Assembly: GCF_900141855.1 (NCBI RefSeq)
Contig: NZ_FQYU01000003.1
Location: 124,001-188,000 of the forward strand
Origin: Pseudozobellia thermophila
Lineage (GTDB): Bacteria > Bacteroidota > Bacteroidia > Flavobacteriales > Flavobacteriaceae
DNA: 64,000 bases
Direction: 5' to 3'
Shown here piece after piece: positions 54,464-63,603 of this stretch; the stretch's first letter is position 1; each line of letters begins with the position of its first letter. Below the pieces are notes generated by a model that had not been told where the DNA came from, searched no databases, and saw only the letters and a program-made list of their open reading frames with translations. The position numbers and the translations under genes are program-made.

Positions 54464-55042
54464 ATGAGCGATAAAGATATAACCGAAGACTTTGAAGAGG
54501 TATTGAAGGAAGAACAGGGGCCCGATGTCACTGGCGAAAGCGAAAACGATAAGGAAGAAGAAGGGACGAATGAATCTGGTAAAGAGGAGCTTAGCGAGGA
54601 AGACAGGCTAAGGGAAGACCTCGCCAAGGAAAAGGATAAATTTCTTCGTTTGTTCGCCGAATTCGAAAATTTTAAGAAGAGAACGTCCAAGGAACGTATG
54701 GAAATGTTCAAGACCGCAGGCCAGGAAATTATGGTCTCGATGCTCCCGGTATTGGATGATTTTGACCGTGCCTTGAAGGAATTGGCCAAATCGGAGGACA
54801 AGGAAATGTTCAAGGGCGTGGAGCTTATCAGGGTTAAATTTCGAGAAACCTTGAAGTCCAAAGGCCTGGAAGAAGTGGAGGTAAAGCAGGGGGATGCATT
54901 CGATGCCGAGGTGCACGATGCCATTACCCAAATACCGGCACCCAATAAAAAACTCAAGGGCAAGGTCGTTGATGTTGTCGAGAAAGGATACAAATTGGGA
55001 GATAGAATCATACGTCACCCCAAGGTGGTCGTTGGAAACTAA
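54464..55042 (+). CDS. grpE: Nucleotide exchange factor GrpE
   Basis: A 192-aa cochaperone that releases ADP from DnaK. A long acidic N-terminus (about 1-65, Glu/Asp/Lys rich) leads to a coiled coil with FAEFENFKKRTSKER, then the beta-wing domain with VLDDFDRAL and AITQIP. It forms an operon with dnaJ, 9 nt downstream. DnaK is not in the window. Confidence 0.95.
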   Translation: MSDKDITEDFEEVLKEEQGPDVTGESENDKEEEGTNESGKEELSEEDRLREDLAKEKDKFLRLFAEFENFKKRTSKERMEMFKTAGQEIMVSMLPVLDDFDRALKELAKSEDKEMFKGVELIRVKFRETLKSKGLEEVEVKQGDAFDAEVHDAITQIPAPNKKLKGKVVDVVEKGYKLGDRIIRHPKVVVGN

Positions 55043-55051
55043 AAAAATGGA

Positions 55052-56173
55052 ATGAAGGAAGATTATTACGAAATATTGGGTATTGGTAAAAATGCCAGTG
55101 CCGCCGAGATAAAAAAGGCCTACCGCAAGATGGCCCTGAAGTATCATCCGGATAAAAACCCCGGGGATGCGAAGGCCGAGGAGATGTTCAAGAAATCGGC
55201 CGAGGCATACGAGGTTTTGAGCGATCCCGATAAAAGGGCCCGGTACGATCAGTTCGGCCATGCCGCTTTCGACGGATCGGGAGGTTTTGGCGGTGGAGGT
55301 ATGAATATGGACGACATATTCAGCCAGTTTGGTGATATCTTCGGGGGAGCCTTTGGCGGAAGCGGCGGCTTTGGAGGATTTGGTGGTTTTGGCGGAGGCC
55401 AGAGAAGGGCCAAGGGCAGTAACCTGCGTATCCGTGTAAAGCTAACCTTGGAAGAGGTGGCCAATGGCGTGGAAAAGAAAGTTAAGGTACGTAGAAAGCT
55501 GCAGGCCGATGGCGTTACCTATACCACCTGTGCCACCTGTGGGGGCCGGGGTCAGGTAACCAAGGTGACCAATACCATATTGGGCCGTATGCAAACCGCG
55601 ACCACCTGTTCTACCTGTGGGGGCAGCGGCCAGGTAATCGGCAAAAAACCGAGCGATGCCGACGCCCAAGGACTCAAGGTCGTCGAAGAGACGGTTTCCA
55701 TCAAGATACCGGCAGGGGTAGAGGAAGGCATGCAGCTGAAAGTGCCCGGTAAGGGCAACGATGCCCCCGGAAACGGTGTGGCGGGCGATCTTTTGGTGGC
55801 CATAGAGACCGAAGACCACGACACCCTCAAACGCGAAGGCGATAACCTGCACTACGACCTGTATATCAGTATTTCAGATGCGGTGTTGGGAACTTCCAAG
55901 GAAATTGACGCCGTAGGCGGAAAGGTCCGTATAAAGCTAGAACCGGGTATCCAGTCGGGAAAGATTCTCAGGCTTAGGGGCAAGGGTATTGCCAACCTTA
56001 ACGGTTATGGAAGCGGGGACCTGCTGGTACACGTAAATGTCTGGACCCCCAAAGAACTCAATAAAGAACAAAAGGAATTTTTTCAGCGTATGCAGGGCAA
56101 CGAAAATTTTGAGCCCAAACCTGAGAAATCCGACAAATCTTTCTTTGAAAAAGTGAAGGATATGTTCTCCTGA
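55052..56173 (+). CDS. dnaJ: Chaperone DnaJ with shortened zinc domain
   Basis: A 373-aa Hsp40. The J domain (1-70) has HPD at 32-34, followed by a Gly/Phe-rich region (74-116). The zinc region carries only two CxxCxGxG-type motifs, at C160-C163 and C186-C189, instead of the usual four. The two beta substrate domains follow ([21 protein letters not shown] onwards). From memory, flavobacterial DnaJ proteins share this single-site form, so it is a clade trait rather than a local deletion. Confidence 0.95.
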   Translation: MKEDYYEILGIGKNASAAEIKKAYRKMALKYHPDKNPGDAKAEEMFKKSAEAYEVLSDPDKRARYDQFGHAAFDGSGGFGGGGMNMDDIFSQFGDIFGGAFGGSGGFGGFGGFGGGQRRAKGSNLRIRVKLTLEEVANGVEKKVKVRRKLQADGVTYTTCATCGGRGQVTKVTNTILGRMQTATTCSTCGGSGQVIGKKPSDADAQGLKVVEETVSIKIPAGVEEGMQLKVPGKGNDAPGNGVAGDLLVAIETEDHDTLKREGDNLHYDLYISISDAVLGTSKEIDAVGGKVRIKLEPGIQSGKILRLRGKGIANLNGYGSGDLLVHVNVWTPKELNKEQKEFFQRMQGNENFEPKPEKSDKSFFEKVKDMFS

Positions 56174-56384
56174 TCCAAAAACTTTGGGATTTAAATAAAA
56201 AACGTATATTTGGTTTAATATTGGATTTCCAATATAAATTTTCTTTTTCATAGCAATTTTTTTCCCATCCTTAGACATACTTAAGGGTGGGTTTTGTTTT
56301 TGGGGAATACCCTCTTCGGGCCATGGTTCCCACCTTTTTAAAAACACTTGTAAACTAGGTAAGGTAACTGAGCGCTCTTTTCTA

Positions 56385-56392
56385 TATCTTTG
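56385..56392 (+). promoter_or_regulatory. -7 box of the ABC-2 operon
   Basis: TATCTTTG, 14 nt before the ATG at 56407, at the head of four plus-strand genes. Confidence 0.6.
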
Positions 56393-56406
56393 ACAAAATT
56401 GCGTAC

Positions 56407-57342
56407 ATGAATAACATTTTGGTCGCTAAGGAAGTCACCAAAAAATTTGGAGAGCACACCGCTTTGGACAGGGTTTCCTTGGAAATTCCCAGAAACAGTA
56501 TATACGGACTTTTAGGCCCCAACGGGGCCGGCAAGACGACGCTCATAAGAATTGTCAACCAAATTACCTATCCCGACCAAGGGGAGGTCTTCTTTGACGG
56601 GGAGGCCCTCCAGCCCCACCATATTGCCCAAATTGGCTACCTACCCGAAGAAAGGGGCTTGTACAAGAGCATGAAGGTAGGGGAGCAGGCACTGTACCTG
56701 GCCCAATTAAAGGGCTTGGGAAAGTCAGAGGCCAAAAAACGCCTGAAGTACTGGTTCGACCGGCTTGAGATAGGCGATTGGTGGAACAAGAAGATACAGG
56801 AACTCTCAAAGGGCATGGCCCAAAAGATACAGTTTATCGTAACGGTGCTTCACGAGCCGAAACTCTTGATCTTTGACGAACCCTTTAGCGGGTTCGATCC
56901 CATAAACGCCAATATTATCAAAGACGAAATACTACAGTTGAAAGAACAGGGTACTTCGATTATTTTCTCTACGCACCGCATGGAATCGGTCGAAGAGCTC
57001 TGCGAGTACATAGCCCTTATCAATCGTTCCGAAAAGGTGCTCGATGGTAAGCTGTCCGACATAAAAAAAGCCTATAAGAACAATGTTTTTGATGTTGGGG
57101 TGGTTACTTCCGATGCCGAATCGATCTTAAGGGAATTGACCGAAAGATTCCATATTAGGTCGTCAAAATACGATGCCGGGGAAAACCAACTCGATTTTAC
57201 CCTGCAATTGCCCGACAATGATTCGAGCGGTGTATTGGCCTATCTTTCCACCAAGGCCCGGGTAAACCATTTTGTCGAGACCATACCTTCGACCAGTGAA
57301 ATTTTTATACGTACCGTACAAAGCAAAAGTGTCCATGAATAA
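56407..57342 (+). CDS. ABC transporter ATP-binding protein (NatA-like)
   Basis: A 311-aa ATPase. Walker A is GPNGAGKTT, the signature is LSKGMAQKIQ, and Walker B is LLIFDEPFSGFDP. The C-terminal 90 residues are the regulatory extension common to ABC-2 exporters. It partners with the next gene, which begins within its last codons. Likely an exporter of unknown substrate. Confidence 0.95.
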   Translation: MNNILVAKEVTKKFGEHTALDRVSLEIPRNSIYGLLGPNGAGKTTLIRIVNQITYPDQGEVFFDGEALQPHHIAQIGYLPEERGLYKSMKVGEQALYLAQLKGLGKSEAKKRLKYWFDRLEIGDWWNKKIQELSKGMAQKIQFIVTVLHEPKLLIFDEPFSGFDPINANIIKDEILQLKEQGTSIIFSTHRMESVEELCEYIALINRSEKVLDGKLSDIKKAYKNNVFDVGVVTSDAESILRELTERFHIRSSKYDAGENQLDFTLQLPDNDSSGVLAYLSTKARVNHFVETIPSTSEIFIRTVQSKSVHE

Positions 57343-58675
57343 ATTAGGACTGATCATTAAGCGCGAATACTTGGCAAAGGTCAGGAACAAGTCTTTTGTC
57401 GTCATGACCTTTTTGAGTCCGATCCTCATGGTGGGCATGGTTGTTCTGATAGCCTATTTGACCAAGATCAACGACAACGAACAGCGTGTGATCGGTATTC
57501 TGAACAATAGCGACTATTTTTCCAACGAGTTTGTCATTACCGAAAATACCTCCTATATCCAGTTTAGGGACATACCCCTGGAGGCCGCCAAGGATTCGGC
57601 CGCCCAGATGGGGTTTTATGGGTTGTTGTACATACCGGACGAAGCCAGCCTCGAAAAGGTGTGTGAACGGGCCTTTCTCTACACAAAGGAAGCCCCCAGC
57701 ACGGCCGTGACCGAAAAGATCGAGGCGGTTTTTCAACAACGACTGCGGCAACAGCGCCTTTTGGATCTTGGCCTTTCCGCTTCCGATTTTGAGGCCTTGG
57801 ATACCGATTTTGATATTAAGACGGCTACTTTTCAGGGCGAAACGAACGTAAAGGGCATAGCCGAGATAAAGGCTTTTATAGGGGGGGGCTTCGGTTATTT
57901 GATCATGATGTTCATTATCATTTACGGAGGCTTTGTTATGCGTAGTGTCATTGAGGAAAAGACCAGCCGGATCATTGAGGTGATCATCTCCTCGGTAAAA
58001 CCTTTTCAGTTGATGCTCGGAAAAATTTTGGGTACTTCCTTGGCCGGTATTACCCAGTTCGCCATATGGCTGGTTTCTGCATCCTTGCTCCTGTTGGTCG
58101 TCTTCGCATTCTTTGACATCGACCCCTCGGCCCTGGGTGCCGGTAGTCGAATACAGACCGAAATGGGGGGGGATATGGTGTCGCCGGTGCCCAATGTCGA
58201 TCAGACCATGCTGCTCTATGCCCAAGAATTGGTCGATATTCCGTGGGGTATGCTGATTTTTTTCTTTTTGGTCTACTTTTTATTGGGTTACCTCATTTAC
58301 AGTTCGATCTACGCCGCCATAGGGGCAGCGGTAGACAATGAAACCGATACGCAGCAATTTATATTTCCGGTGATCTTGCCTTTGATGTTGGCCATATACG
58401 TCGGTTTCTTTTCGGTTTTTAGCAATCCGCACGGACCAATAGCCGTTGGGTTCTCATTGTTTCCACTGACATCGCCCATTGTTATGCTGATGCGCCTCCC
58501 CGGTGGAATCGGTGAGGGGGGCGTTCCGGTCTGGGAACTGGTGGTGTCCATATTACTTTTATTGGGTACCTTTATAGGCATAGTATGGCTGGCCGCAAAA
58601 ATCTATAGGGTAGGCATTTTGATGTATGGGAAAAAGCCTACTTATAAAGAATTGTACAGGTGGTTAAAATATTAA
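57335..58675 (+). CDS. ABC-2 type permease (NatB-like)
   Basis: A 446-aa membrane protein. A first helix near the N-terminus (KREYLAKVRNKSFVVMTFLSPILMVGMVVL) is followed by a large extracytoplasmic domain (about 45-180) and five more helices with RSVIEEKTSRIIEVIISSVKPFQLMLGKILG. The start at 57335 overlaps the ATPase gene by 8 nt. Such exporters can move Na+, peptides or drugs; the substrate is not clear. Confidence 0.93.
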   Translation: MNKLGLIIKREYLAKVRNKSFVVMTFLSPILMVGMVVLIAYLTKINDNEQRVIGILNNSDYFSNEFVITENTSYIQFRDIPLEAAKDSAAQMGFYGLLYIPDEASLEKVCERAFLYTKEAPSTAVTEKIEAVFQQRLRQQRLLDLGLSASDFEALDTDFDIKTATFQGETNVKGIAEIKAFIGGGFGYLIMMFIIIYGGFVMRSVIEEKTSRIIEVIISSVKPFQLMLGKILGTSLAGITQFAIWLVSASLLLLVVFAFFDIDPSALGAGSRIQTEMGGDMVSPVPNVDQTMLLYAQELVDIPWGMLIFFFLVYFLLGYLIYSSIYAAIGAAVDNETDTQQFIFPVILPLMLAIYVGFFSVFSNPHGPIAVGFSLFPLTSPIVMLMRLPGGIGEGGVPVWELVVSILLLLGTFIGIVWLAAKIYRVGILMYGKKPTYKELYRWLKY

Positions 58676-58679
58676 GGTG

Positions 58680-59609
58680 ATGCAGGAAGAACCGAATAGG
58701 GTTGTTGAGATCATTGAAAACGATATTTGGGGTTCTATCAAGGATTTTCTTGAATTGGGTATTTCGTACGGGCAGGGAGAGCAACGTATCGAGATAACCA
58801 TCGGACTGCTCATAATCCTTACCCTTGCCCTTTTCGGCACTACCTTTGTTTTGGGTTGGTTGCGCAATCTTTTTACCCGTCGCATGAATACTGATGACAA
58901 GCTCAAGTTCATCAGTTTTTTCAAGTTTATACGATATGTGGTCTACCTGATCGTGATTTTGATCACCATGAGTGCGGCCGGTATCGATATTACCCTTTTG
59001 CTTACGGCTTCGGCGGCCTTGTTTGTCGGGTTGGGATTGGCCTTGCAAGAGCTCTTTCAAGACATTATCGGCGGAATATTGATCATCGTGGACAAGTCCA
59101 TTCAAGTAGGCGATATTATCAATGTTGATGGCAAGGTGGGGAAAGTCTTTGAAATAAAACTGAGGACGACCAGGGCCATCACCCGCGATGATAAGGTAAT
59201 CATTATCCCGAACCACCAATTTATTAGCAATATCATTTACAATTATACCCAAAACCATAAGACCACCAGGGAAAAGGTAATAGTGGGCGTGGCCTATGGG
59301 AGCGACGTGCAATTGGTGACCAAGATACTTGAGGAGACCGCCGACCTTCACGAAGGGATTTTGAAGAAACCCAAGCCCTTTGTTACGTTCGATGATTTTG
59401 GCGATTCGGCATTGATGTTCTCCATCAACTTTTATATTGCCGATAGTTTTAGCGATCCGAAGATCAAGAGCGACATGCGTTACACTATAGACGCCAAGTT
59501 CAGGGAAAACAACATATCCATACCCTTCCCGCAACGCGACGTGCACCTTTTTCGACATGGGGGGGCTCAAGACGGGGGCGGTAAACTTGGTGAGGCAGAT
59601 GACAGGTAG
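58680..59609 (+). CDS. MscS family mechanosensitive channel
   Basis: A 309-aa MscS-type channel. About three helices end in the pore helix LLLTASAALFVGLGLALQELFQDIIGG, followed by GDIINVDGKVGKVFEIKLRTT and a C-terminal cytoplasmic domain. It starts at the ATG 4 nt after the permease stop, so it belongs to the same operon. The second MscS protein in the window, and not closely similar to the first. Confidence 0.92.
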   Translation: MQEEPNRVVEIIENDIWGSIKDFLELGISYGQGEQRIEITIGLLIILTLALFGTTFVLGWLRNLFTRRMNTDDKLKFISFFKFIRYVVYLIVILITMSAAGIDITLLLTASAALFVGLGLALQELFQDIIGGILIIVDKSIQVGDIINVDGKVGKVFEIKLRTTRAITRDDKVIIIPNHQFISNIIYNYTQNHKTTREKVIVGVAYGSDVQLVTKILEETADLHEGILKKPKPFVTFDDFGDSALMFSINFYIADSFSDPKIKSDMRYTIDAKFRENNISIPFPQRDVHLFRHGGAQDGGGKLGEADDR

Positions 59610-60486
59610 GAATAGGAAAAAGACAGCCTTGGTCTGTGCAATGGGTATGCTGTACGGCATATGCACAGGCTTTTCACAAACGCCCGACGTCGTACGGGCA
59701 GAATACATGTTGATGCCCAAGAACAAGTCCGATGCACAGTTGTCGAGGTTCAAGCTCCTGGTTAATTTTCCCATTGGTGTAGGCGACTCGAACAATCTGG
59801 TTTTTGGCAGTGAATACAATCGCCTTGCCTATGACCTGCAAAAGGAGCTGCCCTTTAGCAGTGCGGGTTTGAAACAGTTTCATATCCTCGACGTCAACAT
59901 GGCCTACGTATGGAAGTTTTCACGGCGTTGGCGTTTTATAGGGGTGCTTACGCCACGTTTGGCCTCTACCCTGACGGCTCCCCTTGAAAACGGCGATTTC
60001 TCCATCAATGCCACCATAGGTTTTCTTAAGGAGAAAAAGAACGTCGATAAGCCCGAAATGCTCGTCCTCGGTATCGCCTACAATTCTACCGTGGCACTGC
60101 GTATCCCCCTGCCCATTGTTTACTATGAAAAGCGTTTTAGACCGGATTGGAGTTTTGTGGTCGGTATACCCAAGACCGGAATCAAGTACCATTTTAAAAA
60201 GAAACATCAATTTCAGAGTGAGTTTATTTTCGATGGCTATTATGTCAATCTGCAAAGTAACATAGTGCTGCCCAATACGGTAACGGCCTCTTCGGTCTCG
60301 TCTTCCGCCGCTTTGGTAACCTTGGGCTATCAATATAAACTCGCAAAGAACACCTTTTTCTACGGGTATGTTGGCCATACCGTATTTCAGGACGGGGTGT
60401 TGAGGGATAGCGATAGAAACGGTATTTTTACCCTTAACGACGACCTCGGCCTTTATTTTAGGACGGGTTTTAGGGTGGGACTATGA
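59599..60486 (+). CDS. Outer-membrane beta-barrel protein (DUF6268-like)
   Basis: A 295-aa exported protein, signal ending TGFSQ. The mature part is made of amphipathic strands with aromatic girdles (FHILDVNMAYVWKFSRRWRFIGVL, GYQYKLAKNTFFYGYVGHTVF), typical of a small barrel. Placement in DUF6268 is tentative. The start at 59599 overlaps the mscS end by 11 nt, so it closes a four-gene operon with an ABC exporter and a channel. Confidence 0.7.
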   Translation: MTGRNRKKTALVCAMGMLYGICTGFSQTPDVVRAEYMLMPKNKSDAQLSRFKLLVNFPIGVGDSNNLVFGSEYNRLAYDLQKELPFSSAGLKQFHILDVNMAYVWKFSRRWRFIGVLTPRLASTLTAPLENGDFSINATIGFLKEKKNVDKPEMLVLGIAYNSTVALRIPLPIVYYEKRFRPDWSFVVGIPKTGIKYHFKKKHQFQSEFIFDGYYVNLQSNIVLPNTVTASSVSSSAALVTLGYQYKLAKNTFFYGYVGHTVFQDGVLRDSDRNGIFTLNDDLGLYFRTGFRVGL

Positions 60487-60624
60487 CCGGGGCATGTTCA
60501 TATGGGCTGTTGGCAAGACGTAAAAAAAATCAAAGCCCTAAAAACAAGTTAAAACTTTCTTCGTTTTGGTATGTACTTGTAACTTACCCTTGGTTTTATC
60601 ATTAATAGTAGAAATTCAAAGCAT

Positions 60625-61788
60625 ATGTCTAAAATTTTGGTAGTTGAAGATGAGGCGGCTATAAGAAGGGTCTTGGTTAAGATCCTGTCGGAAGAAAACG
60701 ATTCGTATCAATTGGAGGAGGCCGAAGACGGGATCAAAGGTATGGAGGCCATAAAGAACAACGATTACGATTTGGTGCTCTGCGACATTAAAATGCCCAA
60801 AATGGATGGGGTAGAGGTATTGGAAGCGGCCAAAAAGATAAAACCAGAGGTTCCGTTTATCATGATTTCCGGCCACGGCGACCTGGATACGGCCGTGAAT
60901 ACCATGCGGTTGGGTGCCTTCGACTACATTTCAAAACCGCCCGATTTGAATAGGCTTTTGACCACGGTCCGCAATGCACTTGATCGAAAGGAACTTGTCG
61001 TTGAAAATAAGATCCTAAAGAAAAAAGTCAGCAAAAATTATGAGATGGTGGGCGAAAGCAAGGAGATAATGGCCGTTAAGGACATTATCGAGAAAGTGGC
61101 CCCTACCGATGCCCGTGTGTTGATAACGGGATCGAACGGTACAGGAAAGGAGTTGGTGGCCCACTGGATCCACGAAAAAAGCCAAAGAAGCGCAGCGCCC
61201 TTTGTCGAGGTTAACTGTGCGGCCATACCGTCGGAATTGATCGAAAGCGAGCTTTTCGGACATGTAAAGGGGGCCTTTACCTCCGCCGTACGCGATCGGG
61301 CGGGTAAATTCGAGGCGGCCAATAAGGGCACGATCTTTCTCGATGAAATCGGGGACATGAGCCTGTCGGCCCAGGCCAAGGTCTTACGCGCCTTGCAGGA
61401 AAACAAGATTTCACGGGTGGGGTCCGATAAGGACATCAAGGTAGATGTCAGGGTCATTGCGGCCACGAACAAAGACCTCAAAAAGGAAATTGAGGAGAAC
61501 AGGTTTCGCGAAGACCTCTACCACAGGTTGGCGGTCATTCTGATCAAGGTGCCGGCCCTGAACGACAGACGGGAGGATATTCCCTTGCTGATCGAACATT
61601 TTGCCAAAAAGATCACCGAAGAACAAGGCATCGGCAACAAAACATTTTCCGACAAGGCGGTCAAACTTTTAAAAGGCTACGATTGGACGGGCAACATACG
61701 CGAACTTCGCAATGTCGTGGAACGCCTGATCATTCTTGGAGGCAAGGAGGTAACCGAAGAGGATGTAAAGCTTTTTGCCAGTAAATGA
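60625..61788 (+). CDS. Sigma-54 response regulator without DNA-binding domain
   Basis: A 387-aa NtrC-type protein. A receiver domain (1-120) has phospho-acceptor D54 and a Lys at 104. The AAA+ domain (about 140-375) has Walker A GSNGTGKE (169-176), Walker B IFLDE and the sigma-54 loop in the form GAFTSA (216-221) rather than GAFTGA. The protein ends at 387, right after the AAA+ lid, with no Fis-type HTH. It may work from solution or on a remote partner. No histidine kinase lies nearby. Confidence 0.92.
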   Translation: MSKILVVEDEAAIRRVLVKILSEENDSYQLEEAEDGIKGMEAIKNNDYDLVLCDIKMPKMDGVEVLEAAKKIKPEVPFIMISGHGDLDTAVNTMRLGAFDYISKPPDLNRLLTTVRNALDRKELVVENKILKKKVSKNYEMVGESKEIMAVKDIIEKVAPTDARVLITGSNGTGKELVAHWIHEKSQRSAAPFVEVNCAAIPSELIESELFGHVKGAFTSAVRDRAGKFEAANKGTIFLDEIGDMSLSAQAKVLRALQENKISRVGSDKDIKVDVRVIAATNKDLKKEIEENRFREDLYHRLAVILIKVPALNDRREDIPLLIEHFAKKITEEQGIGNKTFSDKAVKLLKGYDWTGNIRELRNVVERLIILGGKEVTEEDVKLFASK

Positions 61789-61823
61789 CCCCGGTCGGGG
61801 CGGACTGGTCAAAGGACAAAATA

Positions 61824-62522
61824 CTACCGGCCACACTCCCCGAGCATTTCGAGGGCCTCGGCGGTAATTTCCTTGGTCCTTAAATTGTAATATTTCCTAC
61901 CCTCGGACAGATGGGGCTTTAACAGTTGTTGTTCGCAATCTTCGTAAATCCGGTCGGCATAGGCCTTGGCCTCCCGGCAATCTACCGTTGATATCACGTG
62001 TTCCAGCGATTTTCGGTAGGCGACCAAGGCCGAATCTACCTTTTGCTTCAACGCCTTTTCCCTGTAGGGCGTATAGGTTTGGTGTGCTTTTTTGTCCTTT
62101 AAATTTACGGTGTTGAGCACCAGAACATCGTTTCCGTAGGGACTGACGTGTTTGTCGTGGTTTTTCAGGGCCCCTATGGTTTCCGAAGCTTCATTGAGCG
62201 CCTTTTTGAGAAAGATGGCCGTACTGGCCAGGTTCGACGTTTTGGTGGCCAATTTTAAATGTTCCGTACCTTCATTTATATTTTCGATTGCATATTCGCA
62301 ACCGCAGTTTTTCAATTCCTTTTTAGACTTTTCTATGGCATTGATGGCTTTGTAGGTGTGAAAGCGCGCCAATTGTAAATCGGTCATTGACAAGGCCTTT
62401 TCAATCTCCGTCTTTACATAACCGATGTTCGAGTTGGCGTATTCACAGGAAGGATCGGGCCTAAAGGAGGTAAACAGCCCTAGGCAAAAGAGAAATATAG
62501 GTATGTAGGGTAACTGCTTCAT
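61824..62522 (-). CDS. Secreted helical protein, unknown
   Basis: A 232-aa protein with a signal peptide (ending TSFRP) and a largely alpha-helical mature part. Cys residues (SCEYANS, NCGCEYA, TVDCREA, EDCEQQ, GECGR) suggest disulfides. No family is recognised. It converges on the sigma-54 activator gene. Confidence 0.65.
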   Translation of the reverse strand: MKQLPYIPIFLFCLGLFTSFRPDPSCEYANSNIGYVKTEIEKALSMTDLQLARFHTYKAINAIEKSKKELKNCGCEYAIENINEGTEHLKLATKTSNLASTAIFLKKALNEASETIGALKNHDKHVSPYGNDVLVLNTVNLKDKKAHQTYTPYREKALKQKVDSALVAYRKSLEHVISTVDCREAKAYADRIYEDCEQQLLKPHLSEGRKYYNLRTKEITAEALEMLGECGR

Positions 62523-62718
62523 AGCAAGTTGGTCTTCGTAAAATTTGGGATATTCTTACGATGTAAAGTTAGGGCGGGCAGGGCATTGCCTCCCATTCTT
62601 TTCGATGGAACACATGGTCTTGTCCGTTTTTTGGACAAAACGGATATTTCTTGGGATGAAAGGCTATTTTTATTAACATTTTTTACCTTTCAACGGGTAA
62701 ATCTTTTATATTCCAGCT

Positions 62719-63603
62719 ATGGATACATCGAAAATAGATTCATTTAAGGTAACCGAAAAGGTAAAATTGGCCGAATGTCCGACATATGAGGATTTCGGGC
62801 TTTCGGATAAGAAGCTGAAAAAGGAACTTGAAAAGGTGCGGGAAGAACTGGGCGACTTTCAAGACACACTTTATGCCCACGGCAAATATGGGGTGTTGGT
62901 CTGCCTGCAAGGCATGGATACGGCCGGCAAGGACAGCCTGATCCGCGAGGTCTTCAAAGACTTTAATGCACGGGGCGTAGTGGTGCACAGTTTTAAGGTA
63001 CCTACCGAACTTGAAAGAAAGCACGATTACCTCTGGCGGCATTATATCGCATTGCCGGCCAGGGGAAAGTTCGGTGTTTTTAACCGGACGCACTACGAGA
63101 ACGTGTTGGTGACCCGGGTTCACCCCGAATACATTCTAGGCGAACACCTACCCGGGGTGCATTCGGTGGACGATATCGACGAAGCCTTCTGGGACCGGCG
63201 CTTCGATCAGATCAACGCCTTTGAAAGACATATTGCCCAAAACGGGACCATCATCTTTAAATTTTTCCTCCACCTTTCCAAGGAGGAACAACGGCAGCGG
63301 CTTCTTAGAAGGTTGGCCCTACAACGAAAGAACTGGAAATTTTCTCCCGGTGACCTCGAAGAGCGAAAGTTGTGGGACAATTACCAGGCTTGTTATGAAG
63401 ATGCCCTGAACCGAACGTCGAAACCACATGCCCCCTGGTACATCATACCTGCGGACAACAAAAAAGCGGCACGGTTGGGCGTGGCGGGTATTTTGCTAAA
63501 AGAGTTAAAAAAATACAAAGACATAAAGGAACCTGGCCTTGAAGCAAAAATTAAGGCTAATTTAGAAGCTTACAAGATCCAACTTGAAAACGAAAAGGAA
63601 TGA
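62719..63603 (+). CDS. ppk2: Polyphosphate kinase 2 family protein
   Basis: A 294-aa cytoplasmic enzyme that uses polyphosphate to phosphorylate nucleotides. Walker A is G65-M-D-T-A-G-K71-D, the lid follows, and the family block FNRTHYENVLVTRVHPE is intact. The N- and C-terminal extensions are helical. The class (NDP or NMP kinase) cannot be told. Its TGA overlaps the ATG of the next gene. Confidence 0.93.
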   Translation: MDTSKIDSFKVTEKVKLAECPTYEDFGLSDKKLKKELEKVREELGDFQDTLYAHGKYGVLVCLQGMDTAGKDSLIREVFKDFNARGVVVHSFKVPTELERKHDYLWRHYIALPARGKFGVFNRTHYENVLVTRVHPEYILGEHLPGVHSVDDIDEAFWDRRFDQINAFERHIAQNGTIIFKFFLHLSKEEQRQRLLRRLALQRKNWKFSPGDLEERKLWDNYQACYEDALNRTSKPHAPWYIIPADNKKAARLGVAGILLKELKKYKDIKEPGLEAKIKANLEAYKIQLENEKE

